DNA of 64,000 nucleotides from Serratia sp. DD3 (GCF_000496755.2 NZ_AYKS02000049.1:44441-108440), one strand, 5' to 3'; shown: positions 36,599-46,348, counted from the first letter of the stretch. Program-made: numbers and translations. The notes: a model not told the origin generated them from the letters alone.

Positions 36599-37951
36599 AT
36601 GCTGAGTATATTTAAACCAGCCGCACACATTTCCCGTGTGCCACTCGATAAGGTAGATCCGCTCTACCGTAAGCTGCGCTGGCAAATTTTTATGGGGATT
36701 TTCTTTGGTTACGCCGCCTACTATCTGGTGCGTAAAAACTTCACCCTGGCGATGCCGTATCTGGTCGAGCAAGGGTTCAGCCGTGGTGATCTCGGCTTTG
36801 CACTGTCAGGTATTTCCATCGCCTATGGTTTCTCCAAATTTATTATGGGCTCGGTATCTGACCGTTCAAACCCTCGGGTATTCCTGCCTGCCGGGTTGAT
36901 CCTCTCAGCCGCTGTGATGTTATTTATGGGCTTTGTGCCTTGGGCTACCTCCAGCATTGCCATCATGTTCGTACTGCTGTTTCTGTGTGGTTGGTTCCAA
37001 GGTATGGGCTGGCCGCCTTGTGGTCGTACCATGGTGCACTGGTGGTCACAGAAAGAGCGTGGCGGTATCGTTTCGATATGGAACTGTGCCCATAACGTGG
37101 GCGGGGGCTTACCACCATTGCTGTTCCTGCTCGGTATGGCCTGGTTCAATGACTGGCGTGCCGCACTGTATATGCCTGCGTTTGCCGCGATCCTGGTCGC
37201 ACTGGTCGCCTTTGCCTTAATGCGTGATACCCCACAATCTTGTGGTTTGCCGCCCATTGAAGAGTACAAAAACGATTATCCAACCGACTACAGCGATAAA
37301 GCGGAAGAAGAACTCACTGCCAAGCAAATCTTCATGCAGTATGTCTTGCCTAACAAGTTGTTGTGGTACATCGCCTTCGCCAACGTGTTTGTCTATTTGC
37401 TGCGTTATGGCATTCTTGACTGGTCGCCAACCTACCTGAAAGAAGTGAAACACTTCACACTGGATAAATCATCCTGGGCCTACTTCCTCTACGAATACGC
37501 CGGTATTCCAGGCACCCTGCTGTGTGGCTGGATGTCGGACAAGGTGTTTAAAGGTAACCGTGGTGCCACCGGGGTGTTCTTTATGATCCTGGTCACTATT
37601 GCCACCGTTATTTACTGGTTGAACCCGGTGGGCAACCCGGGCATCGATATGGCTTGTATGATCGCCATCGGCTTCCTGATCTACGGCCCAGTGATGTTGA
37701 TCGGCCTGCACGCCCTAGAGCTGGCACCGAAAAAAGCCGCAGGTACTGCGGCGGGCTTCACCGGTCTGTTCGGTTACCTGGGGGGGTCAGTGATAGCCAG
37801 TGCAGTTGTGGGCTACACCGTGGACGCCTTCGGCTGGAATGGCGGTTTTATGGTGTTGATCGGTGGTAGTGTGGGGGCGGTATTGCTGTTACTGCTGACC
37901 ATGTTCAGTGAGAACAAACACAAGGCAGAACTGGCCGCCAAACGCCATTAA
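36599..37951 (+). CDS. glpT: Glycerol-3-phosphate:phosphate antiporter GlpT
   Basis: Major facilitator superfamily antiporter, 450 residues, twelve membrane segments. It swaps cytoplasmic phosphate for external glycerol-3-phosphate. Signatures: [36 protein letters not shown] with the substrate-binding arginine of helix 1 (R45 in E. coli), [20 protein letters not shown] and [14 protein letters not shown] with the second binding arginine (R269). The start is preceded by CGGAGGCGCTC. It gives the cell a second route for this substrate beside Ugp. Confidence 0.98.
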   Translation: MLSIFKPAAHISRVPLDKVDPLYRKLRWQIFMGIFFGYAAYYLVRKNFTLAMPYLVEQGFSRGDLGFALSGISIAYGFSKFIMGSVSDRSNPRVFLPAGLILSAAVMLFMGFVPWATSSIAIMFVLLFLCGWFQGMGWPPCGRTMVHWWSQKERGGIVSIWNCAHNVGGGLPPLLFLLGMAWFNDWRAALYMPAFAAILVALVAFALMRDTPQSCGLPPIEEYKNDYPTDYSDKAEEELTAKQIFMQYVLPNKLLWYIAFANVFVYLLRYGILDWSPTYLKEVKHFTLDKSSWAYFLYEYAGIPGTLLCGWMSDKVFKGNRGATGVFFMILVTIATVIYWLNPVGNPGIDMACMIAIGFLIYGPVMLIGLHALELAPKKAAGTAAGFTGLFGYLGGSVIASAVVGYTVDAFGWNGGFMVLIGGSVGAVLLLLLTMFSENKHKAELAAKRH

Positions 37952-37970
37952 CAACATATTTGCATGATTT

Positions 37971-37993
37971 AAAGGCCGCTTCGCGGCCTTTTT
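37971..37993 (+). terminator. Intrinsic terminator between glpT and glpQ
   Basis: AAAGGCCGC (37971-37979), loop TTC, GCGGCCTTT followed by T residues to 37993. It lies 20 bases after glpT and 38 before glpQ, so glpQ expression must depend on read-through or its own promoter. Confidence 0.85.
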
Positions 37994-38030
37994 CCTTCCT
38001 CTGACAGCAATCAATAAGGAGTACAATGAA

Positions 38031-39122
38031 ATGCGGACTCAAGTTAAAGCCCTGCTAACAGGGATACTGCTTGTCACCTCAATGGCTACGGCGGTCCAAG
38101 CCGCAGAGAAAGTGGTCATTGCTCACCGAGGTGCCAGCGGTTATCTACCGGAACATACGCTACCGGCAAAATCGATGGCTTATGCCATGGGAGCGGATTA
38201 TCTGGAACAAGATGTGGTCATGACCAAGGATGATAAGCTAATTGTCCTGCACGACCACTACCTGGATCGGGTCACCGATGTCGCGAAAAAATTCCCTGAC
38301 CGTCACCGTAAAGATGGGCGTTATTATGCCCTCGACTTTACGCTAGCAGAGATTCAGAGCCTGAAGTTTACCGAAGAATTTTTGGTCAAAGATGGCGTTC
38401 AGCAGCAGAAGTTCCCTAATCGCTTCCCGATGTGGAAGTCCGACTTCCGCATCCATACGCTGCAAGATGAAATTGAGATGATTCAAGGTATGAATCACTC
38501 TACCGGCAAAAATGTGGGCATCTATATAGAAACCAAAGCCCCTTGGTTCCACAAAACTGAAGGGAAGGATATCTCCAAAGCAGTGTTGGAAGTGCTGAAA
38601 TCCTACGGTTATACCAAGAAAAGCGATAAGGTCTACTTGCAGAGCTTTGATGCCCCAGACTTGCAACGGGTGAAAAAAGAGCTGCTACCTGCCATGAACA
38701 TGGACATCAAACTGGTTCAGTTGATCACCAATACTGATGATCAGAAGGTGATCGAAACCATGGAGATCCACCCAGATGGTAGCCTGACCCCCTACAGCTA
38801 TGACTGGATGCTGAAACCAGGCGGTGCCGCCAAACTGGCTAAATATGCCGATGGTATTGGGCCATGGTATCCCATGATTGTGAAGAGCACTTCAACGCCA
38901 GGCCACATTGAGCTGACCACCTTGGCGAAAGAGGCTAAACAGCAAGGCTTGCAGGTCCACCCTTACACCTTCCGTTCTGATCCCGGGCAGGTTCCTCCTT
39001 ATGCCAAGGATTTCAACGATATGTTGAAAATTTTCTATATCGATGCGGGGGTTGATGGTGTCTTTACCGACTTCCCGGATAAAGCCGTGAAGTTCCTGCA
39101 ACAACACCAGTTACACCAGTAA
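38031..39122 (+). CDS. glpQ: Periplasmic glycerophosphodiester phosphodiesterase GlpQ
   Basis: Ca2+-dependent periplasmic enzyme that splits deacylated phospholipids (glycerophosphodiesters) to glycerol-3-phosphate and an alcohol, feeding GlpT and Ugp. 363 residues with a signal peptide ending TAVQA. GDPD-family residues: AHRGASGYLPEHTLPAKS, DYLEQDVVMTKDDKLIVLHD, YIETKAP and VDGVFTDFPD. Gene order glpT-glpQ is that of E. coli. A good terminator follows. Confidence 0.97.
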   Translation: MRTQVKALLTGILLVTSMATAVQAAEKVVIAHRGASGYLPEHTLPAKSMAYAMGADYLEQDVVMTKDDKLIVLHDHYLDRVTDVAKKFPDRHRKDGRYYALDFTLAEIQSLKFTEEFLVKDGVQQQKFPNRFPMWKSDFRIHTLQDEIEMIQGMNHSTGKNVGIYIETKAPWFHKTEGKDISKAVLEVLKSYGYTKKSDKVYLQSFDAPDLQRVKKELLPAMNMDIKLVQLITNTDDQKVIETMEIHPDGSLTPYSYDWMLKPGGAAKLAKYADGIGPWYPMIVKSTSTPGHIELTTLAKEAKQQGLQVHPYTFRSDPGQVPPYAKDFNDMLKIFYIDAGVDGVFTDFPDKAVKFLQQHQLHQ

Positions 39123-39130
39123 ACCCAACC

Positions 39131-39157
39131 AAGCCCCACACGCTCGGGTGGGGCTTT
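39131..39157 (+). terminator. Terminator of glpQ
   Basis: AAGCCCCAC (39131-39139) pairs with GTGGGGCTT (39148-39156) and a T follows. It lies eight bases after the glpQ stop. Confidence 0.85.
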
Positions 39158-39188
39158 CAAAAAACACGCTCCCTAGCGTCACTTCAGC

Positions 39189-40253
39189 TTATACCGATTC
39201 ACGGGCTATAAATGCTCGAAATTGGGGAGCAATGACAGTAGCTAGCACGTCGATATTATTTTTTACCAGAGCGAACGGCAGCGCTCCCGTATCAACGTGA
39301 GCCAAGAACTGTTGCTGCCGGTAGAGCTGATACTGATATTTCATTTTGGCGAGAATAGTGTCGGCCGAACCGATCATCATGGCATTATCAATAGCCAGCG
39401 AATGACGCAGGAAATCAATAGATGTCGAATCAGCACGTAATTCTTTCATCATTCCGTTGAAATAAGGGTAGAACTCCTCAACCGCCTGTTCATCACTCTG
39501 CGCAGTATGGAACCAACTCGTGGTCGTGATGGGCATCACCTGCATTGGATGGCCGGCTACCACTGCTGCTTGCCGATAAGCATCGATCGCCATTTTAAAG
39601 TTGTGAGCACTCCCTGCCAACGTCGTTATCATCATCGGCAATCCCTTATTTGCTGCACTCACCGCGCTGTCACTATGGCCACCCACCGCATGCCATATTT
39701 TCAATTTCCCATTCATTGGCTGCGGGTAGATCTGCGCATTCACCAACGGTGGGCGAAATTTCCCCTGCCAGTTGATGGGCTGTTGCTGTTCACTTGCTTG
39801 ATTAATTGCTATCAGCAATTCGAGTTTTTCATCAAACAGAGCCTCATAATCGGCGGGGGAATATCCCAGTAAGCCAAAACCGCCTATGCGTGAGCCCCTT
39901 CCCACTACGATCTCCGATCGTCCATTCGAAATCAGATCGAGCGTGGCAAAATCTTCAAACACGCGTACCGGATCGAGGGTACTGATCACGCTGACTGAAC
40001 TCATCAGGGTGATGTTTTTCGTCGCCTGTGCGGCTGCGCCCAATATCACGGTATGTGCCGCACTGACAAAACCCTTCTCATGACTTTCACCAAGAGCATA
40101 AATATCAAGACCAACCGCTTCAGCCTGTATGGCCATTTCGATTAAATTCCTAACCCGTTCCTGCTCAGTGGATTTTTTACCGGTTATCGGATCAGTCAGA
40201 TGGGCCCCTATCGATGAGATGCCTATTTTGAAAGGTGATTTGTTGCTATGCAT
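39189..40253 (-). CDS. LLM-class flavin-dependent oxidoreductase (luciferase-like)
   Basis: 354 residues, a single TIM-barrel domain of the bacterial luciferase family, which uses reduced flavin and O2. Family marks: FKIGISSIG first strand, MAIQAEAVGLDIYALGESH (helix and strand 2), STLDPVRVFEDFATLDLISN and the flavin-phosphate loop RSEIVVGRGSRIGGFGLLGY, and IWHAVGGHSDSAVSAANKG. The substrate cannot be read from sequence. 68 bases upstream on the same strand lies a SnoaL-like gene; the two may be coexpressed despite a hairpin between them. Confidence 0.8.
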   Translation of the reverse strand: MHSNKSPFKIGISSIGAHLTDPITGKKSTEQERVRNLIEMAIQAEAVGLDIYALGESHEKGFVSAAHTVILGAAAQATKNITLMSSVSVISTLDPVRVFEDFATLDLISNGRSEIVVGRGSRIGGFGLLGYSPADYEALFDEKLELLIAINQASEQQQPINWQGKFRPPLVNAQIYPQPMNGKLKIWHAVGGHSDSAVSAANKGLPMMITTLAGSAHNFKMAIDAYRQAAVVAGHPMQVMPITTTSWFHTAQSDEQAVEEFYPYFNGMMKELRADSTSIDFLRHSLAIDNAMMIGSADTILAKMKYQYQLYRQQQFLAHVDTGALPFALVKNNIDVLATVIAPQFRAFIARESV

Positions 40254-40292
40254 GATTAATTAACTCTTGTTCTTCTTGTACCCAATAAGTCA

Positions 40293-40310
40293 GGGGACTG
40301 GTTAGTCCCC
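40293..40310 (-). terminator. Small hairpin between the SnoaL-like and LLM genes
   Basis: GGGGACT (40293-40299), loop GGTT, AGTCCCC (40304-40310), a perfect 7-bp stem 11 bases after the SnoaL-like stop. No T-tract; may act as an attenuator or 3' stabiliser. Confidence 0.5.
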
Positions 40311-40321
40311 ATTATCATTAG

Positions 40322-40918
40322 TTATTTGAGCAAACCTAACTGCTTCATAAAGGTGTAGTCATCGTAAAATAACCACTCTTCATCCATTGTTCCTTTATCA
40401 TTCCAGCGACCGATAGTGGCCATTTCTATTTCAAAGCGTTTGCCGGTTGGCTGAATCACCGTACCATCCGATAAAACCATCGGCTTAGTGAACGTGCCGC
40501 GCCATACACCAGTGACTGCAGTATAATTACCCTGACCAATGCGTACATGATGGATAGGGTTTTCAGTATCCGGTGCAAACGCAAAGATTTTCTTTGAACG
40601 CTCAAGATGGTCTTTTAAGCCATAAGTCACCGTACCATCGGGATAGTGCACAATAATATCTTCCGCGTGACTTCTATTCATCTCATCCCATTTTTGGTGA
40701 CTATAGACATTAAAATCCAAGTCATCAAAATTCCTGAGATTTTTTTCTACGTTTTCTCGTTCCGTTTTAAATTCTTTCAATGTCTTGTTGATACGCTCTG
40801 GTGCTTTAGCATCAGATGTCGCAGAGAAATCATCAGGTTTATTTTCGGCTGAGAATACTGAGAAACTCATAAGCAGTGCGATAGCAATACCTGACTTTGA
40901 TTTTATCTTAGAAGTCAT
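40322..40918 (-). CDS. Exported SnoaL/NTF2-like protein
   Basis: 198 residues from the ATG at 40918 (AAGGTTATATTT upstream). A signal peptide ends near SFSVFSA, so it is probably periplasmic. After a charged helical linker comes an NTF2-fold SnoaL-like domain (about 75-195): MNRSHAEDIIVHYPDGTVTY, the central sheet VTGVWRGTFTKPM and the terminal DEEWLFYDDYTFMKQLGLL. This fold hosts polyketide cyclases, isomerases and hydrolases but also non-enzymes. Export is unusual for SnoaL-like proteins. Function unknown. Confidence 0.68.
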   Translation of the reverse strand: MTSKIKSKSGIAIALLMSFSVFSAENKPDDFSATSDAKAPERINKTLKEFKTERENVEKNLRNFDDLDFNVYSHQKWDEMNRSHAEDIIVHYPDGTVTYGLKDHLERSKKIFAFAPDTENPIHHVRIGQGNYTAVTGVWRGTFTKPMVLSDGTVIQPTGKRFEIEMATIGRWNDKGTMDEEWLFYDDYTFMKQLGLLK

Positions 40919-40950
40919 AAATATAACCTTATTATTTCTATAGATATAAT

Positions 40951-41015
40951 CCATACCCTTTTAATTTCAAGTCGAATATATACTCTTCCTGCGGCTAAAA
41001 TTATTTAGGGTATGG
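40951..41015. repeat. Short inverted-repeat element (65 bp)
   Basis: Begins CCATACCCTTTTAATTTCA and ends AAAATTATTTAGGGTATGG, so the ends are inverted repeats with ERIC-like ATACCC/GGGTAT termini. It may be an ERIC with its core deleted. It lies between the SnoaL-like gene and the DUF1471 gene. Confidence 0.5.
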
Positions 41016-41034
41016 CGAGAATGGCGGATATAAA

Positions 41035-41244
41035 TCAGTTAACCAGTTTGGCCATCATATAAACACCGTTTTTATCGTGCGAAGCGATAATCTTATAATC
41101 TGCATTGGCTTTTTTTGCCTGAGCAGCTATCTGCGCCTCAGCACTGTCAATAGTAGAGGCTCTTGCAGTGACATTTTGAGCCAGGCTACTGAAAGAAACG
41201 AGAGAGGCAGCGGTAAAAAGAACAAAAAATTTAACCTTATTCAT
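41035..41244 (-). CDS. DUF1471 (YdgH/BhsA/McbA-like) small periplasmic protein
   Basis: 69 residues. A signal peptide ends SSLAQ, leaving a mature peptide of about 46 residues. The DUF1471 pattern is present: NVTARASTIDSAEAQIAAQA, then ADYKIIASHDKNGVYMMAKL, ending in a terminal strand. These enterobacterial peptides are often induced by stress and affect biofilm or surface properties. An AGGAGTTCCC ribosome site precedes the ATG. Exact orthology is unclear. Confidence 0.85.
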   Translation of the reverse strand: MNKVKFFVLFTAASLVSFSSLAQNVTARASTIDSAEAQIAAQAKKANADYKIIASHDKNGVYMMAKLVN

Positions 41245-41543
41245 GGGAACTCCTTTATAGTAAATATATTATTTATCAAAACAATTACTGCACGAAACAA
41301 GGATATCCCAGTTGACCATTCTTAAACATGTTAAATAATTGCCATAGTCTTTCAATAAAATTGATGGTGCCATAATGATATGATTGAACATACATTTATC
41401 CCCACGGCCAGCAATAACATTCGGCATTTGGGTGATATATTGCCAAAATGTGGACTTATTCCCTGCAACGACCCATCATTAAGCCAACCCAATACACAGG
41501 TTGAACATGTACTCATCAATGATGATTAACAAGAGGATGGTTC
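41245..41543. other. AT-rich spacer, no gene recognised
   Basis: About 300 bases between the divergent DUF1471 gene and the orphan membrane protein gene. It must hold both promoters. I see no repeat, terminator or RNA element that can be supported. Confidence 0.5.
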
Positions 41544-42254
41544 GTGGAGCGTTCAGTATTATTGCATCATCTCAAAACATCATGCTATGCCTTCTCCGCC
41601 GTCGTGTTAACGGGTTGGGTCACCGACTCGTTGAACGAGGAGTTGATTTTTAAAACGTTTTTACGCCTGTTGCATCCGGAAGAGGTTGAACGTTATTCAC
41701 ATCCATTTACCGATCTGGTCAGCTTTTCCCTCTGGGCTATTCCGTTGGTGTTTACCACGCTGTTGCTGTTATTTGCCTCAGTGATGACATTACATCATGT
41801 TAAAAAACCACGCCTTTACCAAATAACGCACAAAAAACCACTCTTGCATGCTCCCCATGTTGCGGGTACCCCGACGCCAGAGCAATTAACCGCTTTTTTG
41901 CACACTTACGCGACTGCGGGGAAAATCTCACTACTGGTCCCCCACGCCTTACAGCAAGAATATCAAATGCGACTGGCAAGCATTGAAGAAGCTAACAATA
42001 TTGATATTCACCTGCTAAAAGAAGATAACGACCTGCAAAAAATAGCCATGGAACTTGAGCAGTGGATAAAAAAAGAGGCCAAAAATAGGTTAAATGAACA
42101 TTTGGGGCCGGTGTTTTTTGATATTACTTACTCATCACCGGTACGCAGCAGCGCCGCTTTATTTTGCAGTCTGGAGCAGGATATAGAGCTGATTCAAACG
42201 ACGCCTGATGGAAAACTCACTTCTTATGACCTAGTCTGCAAGATCCAGGAATAA
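41544..42254 (+). CDS. Orphan membrane protein, function unknown
   Basis: 236 residues starting at GTG, with an AAGAGG ribosome site. Two hydrophobic stretches (about 12-30 and 58-82, the latter SFSLWAIPLVFTTLLLLFAS) flank a short acidic loop. The remaining ~150 residues are soluble and mixed alpha/beta, with ISLLVPHALQQEYQMRL, NIDIHLLKEDNDLQKIAMEL and PVFFDITYSSPVRSSAALF. I do not recognise the family. It stands alone on the plus strand between minus-strand genes, with no partner within 80 bases. Confidence 0.65.
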   Translation: MERSVLLHHLKTSCYAFSAVVLTGWVTDSLNEELIFKTFLRLLHPEEVERYSHPFTDLVSFSLWAIPLVFTTLLLLFASVMTLHHVKKPRLYQITHKKPLLHAPHVAGTPTPEQLTAFLHTYATAGKISLLVPHALQQEYQMRLASIEEANNIDIHLLKEDNDLQKIAMELEQWIKKEAKNRLNEHLGPVFFDITYSSPVRSSAALFCSLEQDIELIQTTPDGKLTSYDLVCKIQE

Positions 42255-42339
42255 CCTCGGTCTGCCCAGTGAGGCTATCTCAACGCCGACATAATAAGTG
42301 CAGGCTATATCTTGATGCTAGTGCTGGCTGAAGGGGAGT

Positions 42340-43242
42340 TTAACCATGTAACTTGGCACGAAACGAAGGTGCCAATAGATAGTCCATGCACCAGCGGCTT
42401 ACTTTACCCATCCCATCGGAACGGGCCGCAAAGAAGATCTGTGTAGCATGTTTATGTTCTTGCATCGGCTTTTTAACCAATAAACCCGCATTCAACAGTG
42501 GCAGAACCAGATGGTGCGGCACATAACCAATCGCCACGTTGCGCTGAATCAACTCAATGCCCGTCGCAAAGTCGGGGACGAACATCGGCTTTTGCCCTTC
42601 TAGCAGCCAAGCCTGCTGCGGCACAAAATTAACCGCGGTATCGCGAATACAAACGGCGGGATACTGGCGCAACTCGGTATTCTGCAGCGGTTGAACCTGT
42701 ATGGCTAACGGATGCTGTGGCCCAACGACAAAATCCCACTCCAGGTGACCAATAGATTCACTGACGATCCCTTCGGTGCTAGGTACCGCATGGGGGGCAC
42801 CAATCACCAGGTTAGCCCTTTTACCATATAAGGCATCCCAACAGCCGTTATAGACTTCGGTATCGATAGTCAGACGGGTAGACGGAAATACGCGCTCAAA
42901 ATCACAGACAAACTCGACGATAGCGGAACGAGGAATAATGTTGTTCACCGCAATCGTCAGTTCTTGTTCCACACCACTGTGGATCAGTGCGGTATTGCGG
43001 CGTAAAGCATCCAGGTCATTAAGAATGGTTTTACTGTGTTCGACAAAGTACTCACCCGCCGGAGTGAGTTCGATATAGCGGCCTTTACGCAGCAGGAGTT
43101 CAACACCAAAGCTCTCCTCTAGTTTTTTAACCGTGTAGCTAATCGCAGAAGGGACTTTATTCAGATGTTCGGCAGCGGTGGTGATGCTCTGGTATTTCGC
43201 AACCAGATGTATAACCCGCAATGTCTCATCGGAAATAAACAT
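42340..43242 (-). CDS. LysR-family regulator, AllS-like
   Basis: 300 residues from the ATG at 43242 (CAGGGAGTCATT upstream). The N-terminal winged HTH is TLRVIHLVAKYQSITTAAEH followed by SAISYTVKKLEESFGVELL, then an effector-binding domain (about 90-295). It resembles E. coli AllS, the activator of the allD-operon for allantoin/ureidoglycolate use, in details such as the TISY/AISY recognition helix and VNNIIPRSA. It is the last gene of the minus-strand catabolic cluster and most likely controls it in response to a ureido- or carbamoyl-type compound. The ligand is not known. Confidence 0.82.
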   Translation of the reverse strand: MFISDETLRVIHLVAKYQSITTAAEHLNKVPSAISYTVKKLEESFGVELLLRKGRYIELTPAGEYFVEHSKTILNDLDALRRNTALIHSGVEQELTIAVNNIIPRSAIVEFVCDFERVFPSTRLTIDTEVYNGCWDALYGKRANLVIGAPHAVPSTEGIVSESIGHLEWDFVVGPQHPLAIQVQPLQNTELRQYPAVCIRDTAVNFVPQQAWLLEGQKPMFVPDFATGIELIQRNVAIGYVPHHLVLPLLNAGLLVKKPMQEHKHATQIFFAARSDGMGKVSRWCMDYLLAPSFRAKLHG

Positions 43243-43330
43243 AATGACTCCCTGAAGTGGCCTGGAGAGGAGAGACTGCCAACCCAAGGTCGGGCAGTCT
43301 GCTCATTATGCTGGATTATACCACGCTCAC

Positions 43331-44917
43331 CTAGGCGCTGATGGACTCTTCTTGATTACTGACGGGCTCCCAGGATATTTTTTCACCCTTTCTGATCTGC
43401 TGCCAAGTTAACAGACAGAACATCAGCCCAACAATAAAGTAAGCCAGGCTCACTGCCGGGGTGGCATTAAACGCCAGTTTGTGTCCGTGAATAAAGCCGA
43501 AAAACGACAGCATTGAGGCGATAAAAGCAAAAACTGCCGCCCAGTTAAAGCGACGGTCAATAACAAACACTGCAATAGCAGCCAACATCAACCCCGCCAA
43601 CACAGCACCACTGCCCAAGGTCGCCATACCATTAAGCAAAACACCACTGCCGCGCAACTGTTCAGTAAACTGCAGCGTTTTGTCCACACCAGTGGCATTA
43701 ATTACACTGTTCATCTGGCTATTCGCCCACTCAGCAATATTCGGAATAAACGCTAAAATAATCGCTGGAGCATGGCGTTTCGGTGTCTCTTGGAAAGCCT
43801 GGGCACCGATAATCAAGCCGATAAACAATAAAATGGGAATAATCGCCACAAGAGGAATAATGGATAAAAAAACCGCCGTCAAACCGAGGAAGCAGACCAG
43901 CGAGATACCAATACCAGTGGCTAACGAATAGCCTACGCATCCCCCGACTGCTTTCCAACCAGGATGGCCAACATAAACCGCTGGCGGGAACGGGGAACCT
44001 AAAAATGCCCCCGCAATGGCGCCCATACCATCGGCAATTAATACCGCACGTAGATTATAATTGTCCCCTGCTGCAGAAGCAGACTCAACATTATTAATTA
44101 CCTCAGTAAAGTTATAAATGCCCAAGGGGACAGCGGTAACCAGCAGTGGCCAGACTTGCGCCATGGGAAGTGACAGCACGTCAGCAGTGAGTATGGGTAA
44201 ATAGACGCCAAAGTGGTTAAATGACCCACCTACCTTGGACAGATCCATCATATTACTGAAACCAAAAAAGGTCGCTCCCCACGCCAAAGCGGAACCGATA
44301 ATAATCACCGCCAGACCACCGGGGATGCCGAAAGGCAGACGGACACGCCCCATCCAGGAGATCAGAATAATCATAAAACAGATTAATCCAATCCAAGGGG
44401 TTTCATACATCAAAAAACCCGGACGCATGGCGATAAACGTAATGGAAACCCCCGCCAACGCACCTAACATGGCGGCTCTTGGGGTATATTTACGAATTGT
44501 CGGGCCAATAAAAGCACCCAGTAGCACAATGCACCCCACCAACAGTGCCCATACCATACCCAGGATCCAGCTTAATATGGGATTACCGGTGCTAATGTAG
44601 GTCGGCAACATCACCATAAAAACCACAATAAACATTTGCGGTACGCTTGGCCCATAAGGCAGTGCGGTTACGGTATTTCTCTTTTCAACTTTAGCTTTCT
44701 GGTAGGCAATGTAGGTATAAAAAAGGTTACCTATCAGTAGAGCAATCCCTAACGCAGGTAAAATACGGCTGTAAACATTAACCTCGGGTATTTTAACGAC
44801 ATAGAGGCATAACCCGGTTAACACCAAGGTATTGACTAATATATTGGTAAACAGACCAAAAAATGCATTTAAATCGCCAACACTCCACAATTTTGGTTTA
44901 AATTTTTCTACCTGCAT
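43331..44917 (-). CDS. NCS2/AzgA-like (xanthine/uracil) permease family protein
   Basis: 528 residues from the ATG at 44917, which has GGAGACAGGTAGC just upstream; reading on to 44935 would need a TTG. About 12-14 membrane segments. The NCS2-fold marks are NTVTALPYGPSVPQMFIVVF in segment 3, GIPGGLAVIIIGSALAWG, and GIYNFTEVINNVESASAAGD in the middle, which occupies the substrate-site region of this fold. The subgroup is the COG2252-like branch with predicted purine or related heterocycle substrates. Second transporter of the cluster, 88 bases before the LysR gene. Confidence 0.8.
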   Translation of the reverse strand: MQVEKFKPKLWSVGDLNAFFGLFTNILVNTLVLTGLCLYVVKIPEVNVYSRILPALGIALLIGNLFYTYIAYQKAKVEKRNTVTALPYGPSVPQMFIVVFMVMLPTYISTGNPILSWILGMVWALLVGCIVLLGAFIGPTIRKYTPRAAMLGALAGVSITFIAMRPGFLMYETPWIGLICFMIILISWMGRVRLPFGIPGGLAVIIIGSALAWGATFFGFSNMMDLSKVGGSFNHFGVYLPILTADVLSLPMAQVWPLLVTAVPLGIYNFTEVINNVESASAAGDNYNLRAVLIADGMGAIAGAFLGSPFPPAVYVGHPGWKAVGGCVGYSLATGIGISLVCFLGLTAVFLSIIPLVAIIPILLFIGLIIGAQAFQETPKRHAPAIILAFIPNIAEWANSQMNSVINATGVDKTLQFTEQLRGSGVLLNGMATLGSGAVLAGLMLAAIAVFVIDRRFNWAAVFAFIASMLSFFGFIHGHKLAFNATPAVSLAYFIVGLMFCLLTWQQIRKGEKISWEPVSNQEESISA

Positions 44918-45047
44918 GCTACCTGTCTCCGACAATAAACACGAAAAATTCTTATTTGATGGGTATTTTTAGGAAAAGCATAGACTGACTCACCAGTGCC
45001 AACCCTATCTCCCACCGATCTTCAAATTGCAGAGATGTTGACTAGGT

Positions 45048-45094
45048 GATGAGTCCCTTCCGTGGGACTCGTACCGTTGTCGCCTTGCGGCAAC
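45048..45094 (-). terminator. Paired hairpins after the NCS1 permease gene
   Basis: GAGTCCC (45048-45054) pairs with GGGACTC; GTTGTCGC (45076-45083) pairs with GCGGCAAC (one G-T pair). They lie just after the NCS1 permease stop in the 190-base gap before the NCS2 gene. TCTTCAAATTGCAGAGATGTTG nearby is an ERIC-arm remnant. Read-through into the NCS2 gene is probable. Confidence 0.45.
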
Positions 45095-45107
45095 TTGGGT
45101 CTCTAGA

Positions 45108-46331
45108 TTACTTTTTCTGGTTCAGCCGGCTTAACAGGATATACCCCAAACAAGCCACCAGAATTGAATCCACTGAAGGGATGGTCGTCAAGGTAAACAT
45201 GTTATTGACGGTCATAAAACCTACCGCAGAACCGGCAGCCCAGGCGACAAATGTCAGCAGTTTAACCTGTGGTTCTGTCGTCAGCACCGTTTCCTGATAG
45301 CCATTACGGCGATAAAGGAAAAAGTCGGCGACATAGATACCGGCCACAGGTGGGGTGGCAATACCCAGGAATAACAGGAACGGAATGAACCAGGCCATGA
45401 TATCCATGCTACCTACAATCGCCGCCAGCACCCCGAGTGCCAGTGTGATCTGCCATTTAGGGAAACGGGTGAACAAGGTTGATACCACCAGCGTACCCTG
45501 GAACATATTCCCGGCGTTACCGGTAATGCAAGCGAAGACCAGCAACAGCGCCGCAGGCAATACTGCACCGAATACCGCCATCGCGGCCAGCAACGACCCT
45601 TGACCACTCAAGGCGCTAGGTGTCGCCCCCACCCAATACAGTAGTGGATAGGCCACCAGAAAGGTGATAATTGCCCCAATCAGGGCATGCTTGCGGTTAT
45701 GCACAAAGCTACCAAAATCCGGTAGGGTTGCCACCAGCACAATAATCGTCCCCACCACGGTAGAGACCGCCACACCAGTATCCATGCTGGCTAAACGCTC
45801 ACCCAGTTCAACCTGCCCGTGGGTAGCAACATACAGGATATAGCACAACACCAAGGCAATAATCGGTACAGCAATTTGCGCCACTTTGCCCAAGACAGCA
45901 AAACCAAAGGCGGTAGAAGCGACAAAAATACAGCACCCGACCACCACCAACAGGGGTACTGGCAGGACCAGGCCATACTGTGCCAACAAATCATGCACCG
46001 AGTGGCCGAACATATTGGCGGTGACGGCAATCCAACCAAACAAACTGATGGCCATCAGAATATTGATAGCCACCGCACCACGCTCACCAAAAGAGTATTT
46101 CACAATGCCGTAGGTTGGCAGACGCGCCTTTTCACCCACACAAATGGTGATAGCAGAGAGTATCGCCAGGATCAGGCCGCCCAATGCCACCACACTGATC
46201 AACTCCGTGCGGGATAACTGATTACCCAGGCTGGAAGAAGAAAGCAGTACCGGAGTGACCGCAATACCCAACAGGATCATCGCAATATGAAATCCCGATG
46301 CGGTGTTGAGGTTTTCCTCTGTTTTACGCAT
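45108..46331 (-). CDS. NCS1 (purine-cytosine permease, CodB-like) transporter
   Basis: 407 residues, about twelve membrane segments. It starts MRKTEENLNTASGFHIAMIL after CGAGGAGTAATAT. NCS1 marks: GLILAILSAITICVGEKARLP, SFGERGAVAINILMAISLFG (segment 3), LPDFGSFVHNRKHALIG (the conserved loop after segment 6) and GNAGNMFQGTL. Substrates of the family are nucleobases, hydantoins and allantoin. Placement after the carbamoyl-transfer genes suggests uptake of the cluster's nitrogen compound. Confidence 0.85.
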   Translation of the reverse strand: MRKTEENLNTASGFHIAMILLGIAVTPVLLSSSSLGNQLSRTELISVVALGGLILAILSAITICVGEKARLPTYGIVKYSFGERGAVAINILMAISLFGWIAVTANMFGHSVHDLLAQYGLVLPVPLLVVVGCCIFVASTAFGFAVLGKVAQIAVPIIALVLCYILYVATHGQVELGERLASMDTGVAVSTVVGTIIVLVATLPDFGSFVHNRKHALIGAIITFLVAYPLLYWVGATPSALSGQGSLLAAMAVFGAVLPAALLLVFACITGNAGNMFQGTLVVSTLFTRFPKWQITLALGVLAAIVGSMDIMAWFIPFLLFLGIATPPVAGIYVADFFLYRRNGYQETVLTTEPQVKLLTFVAWAAGSAVGFMTVNNMFTLTTIPSVDSILVACLGYILLSRLNQKK

Positions 46332-46348
46332 ATATTACTCCTCGTGAA

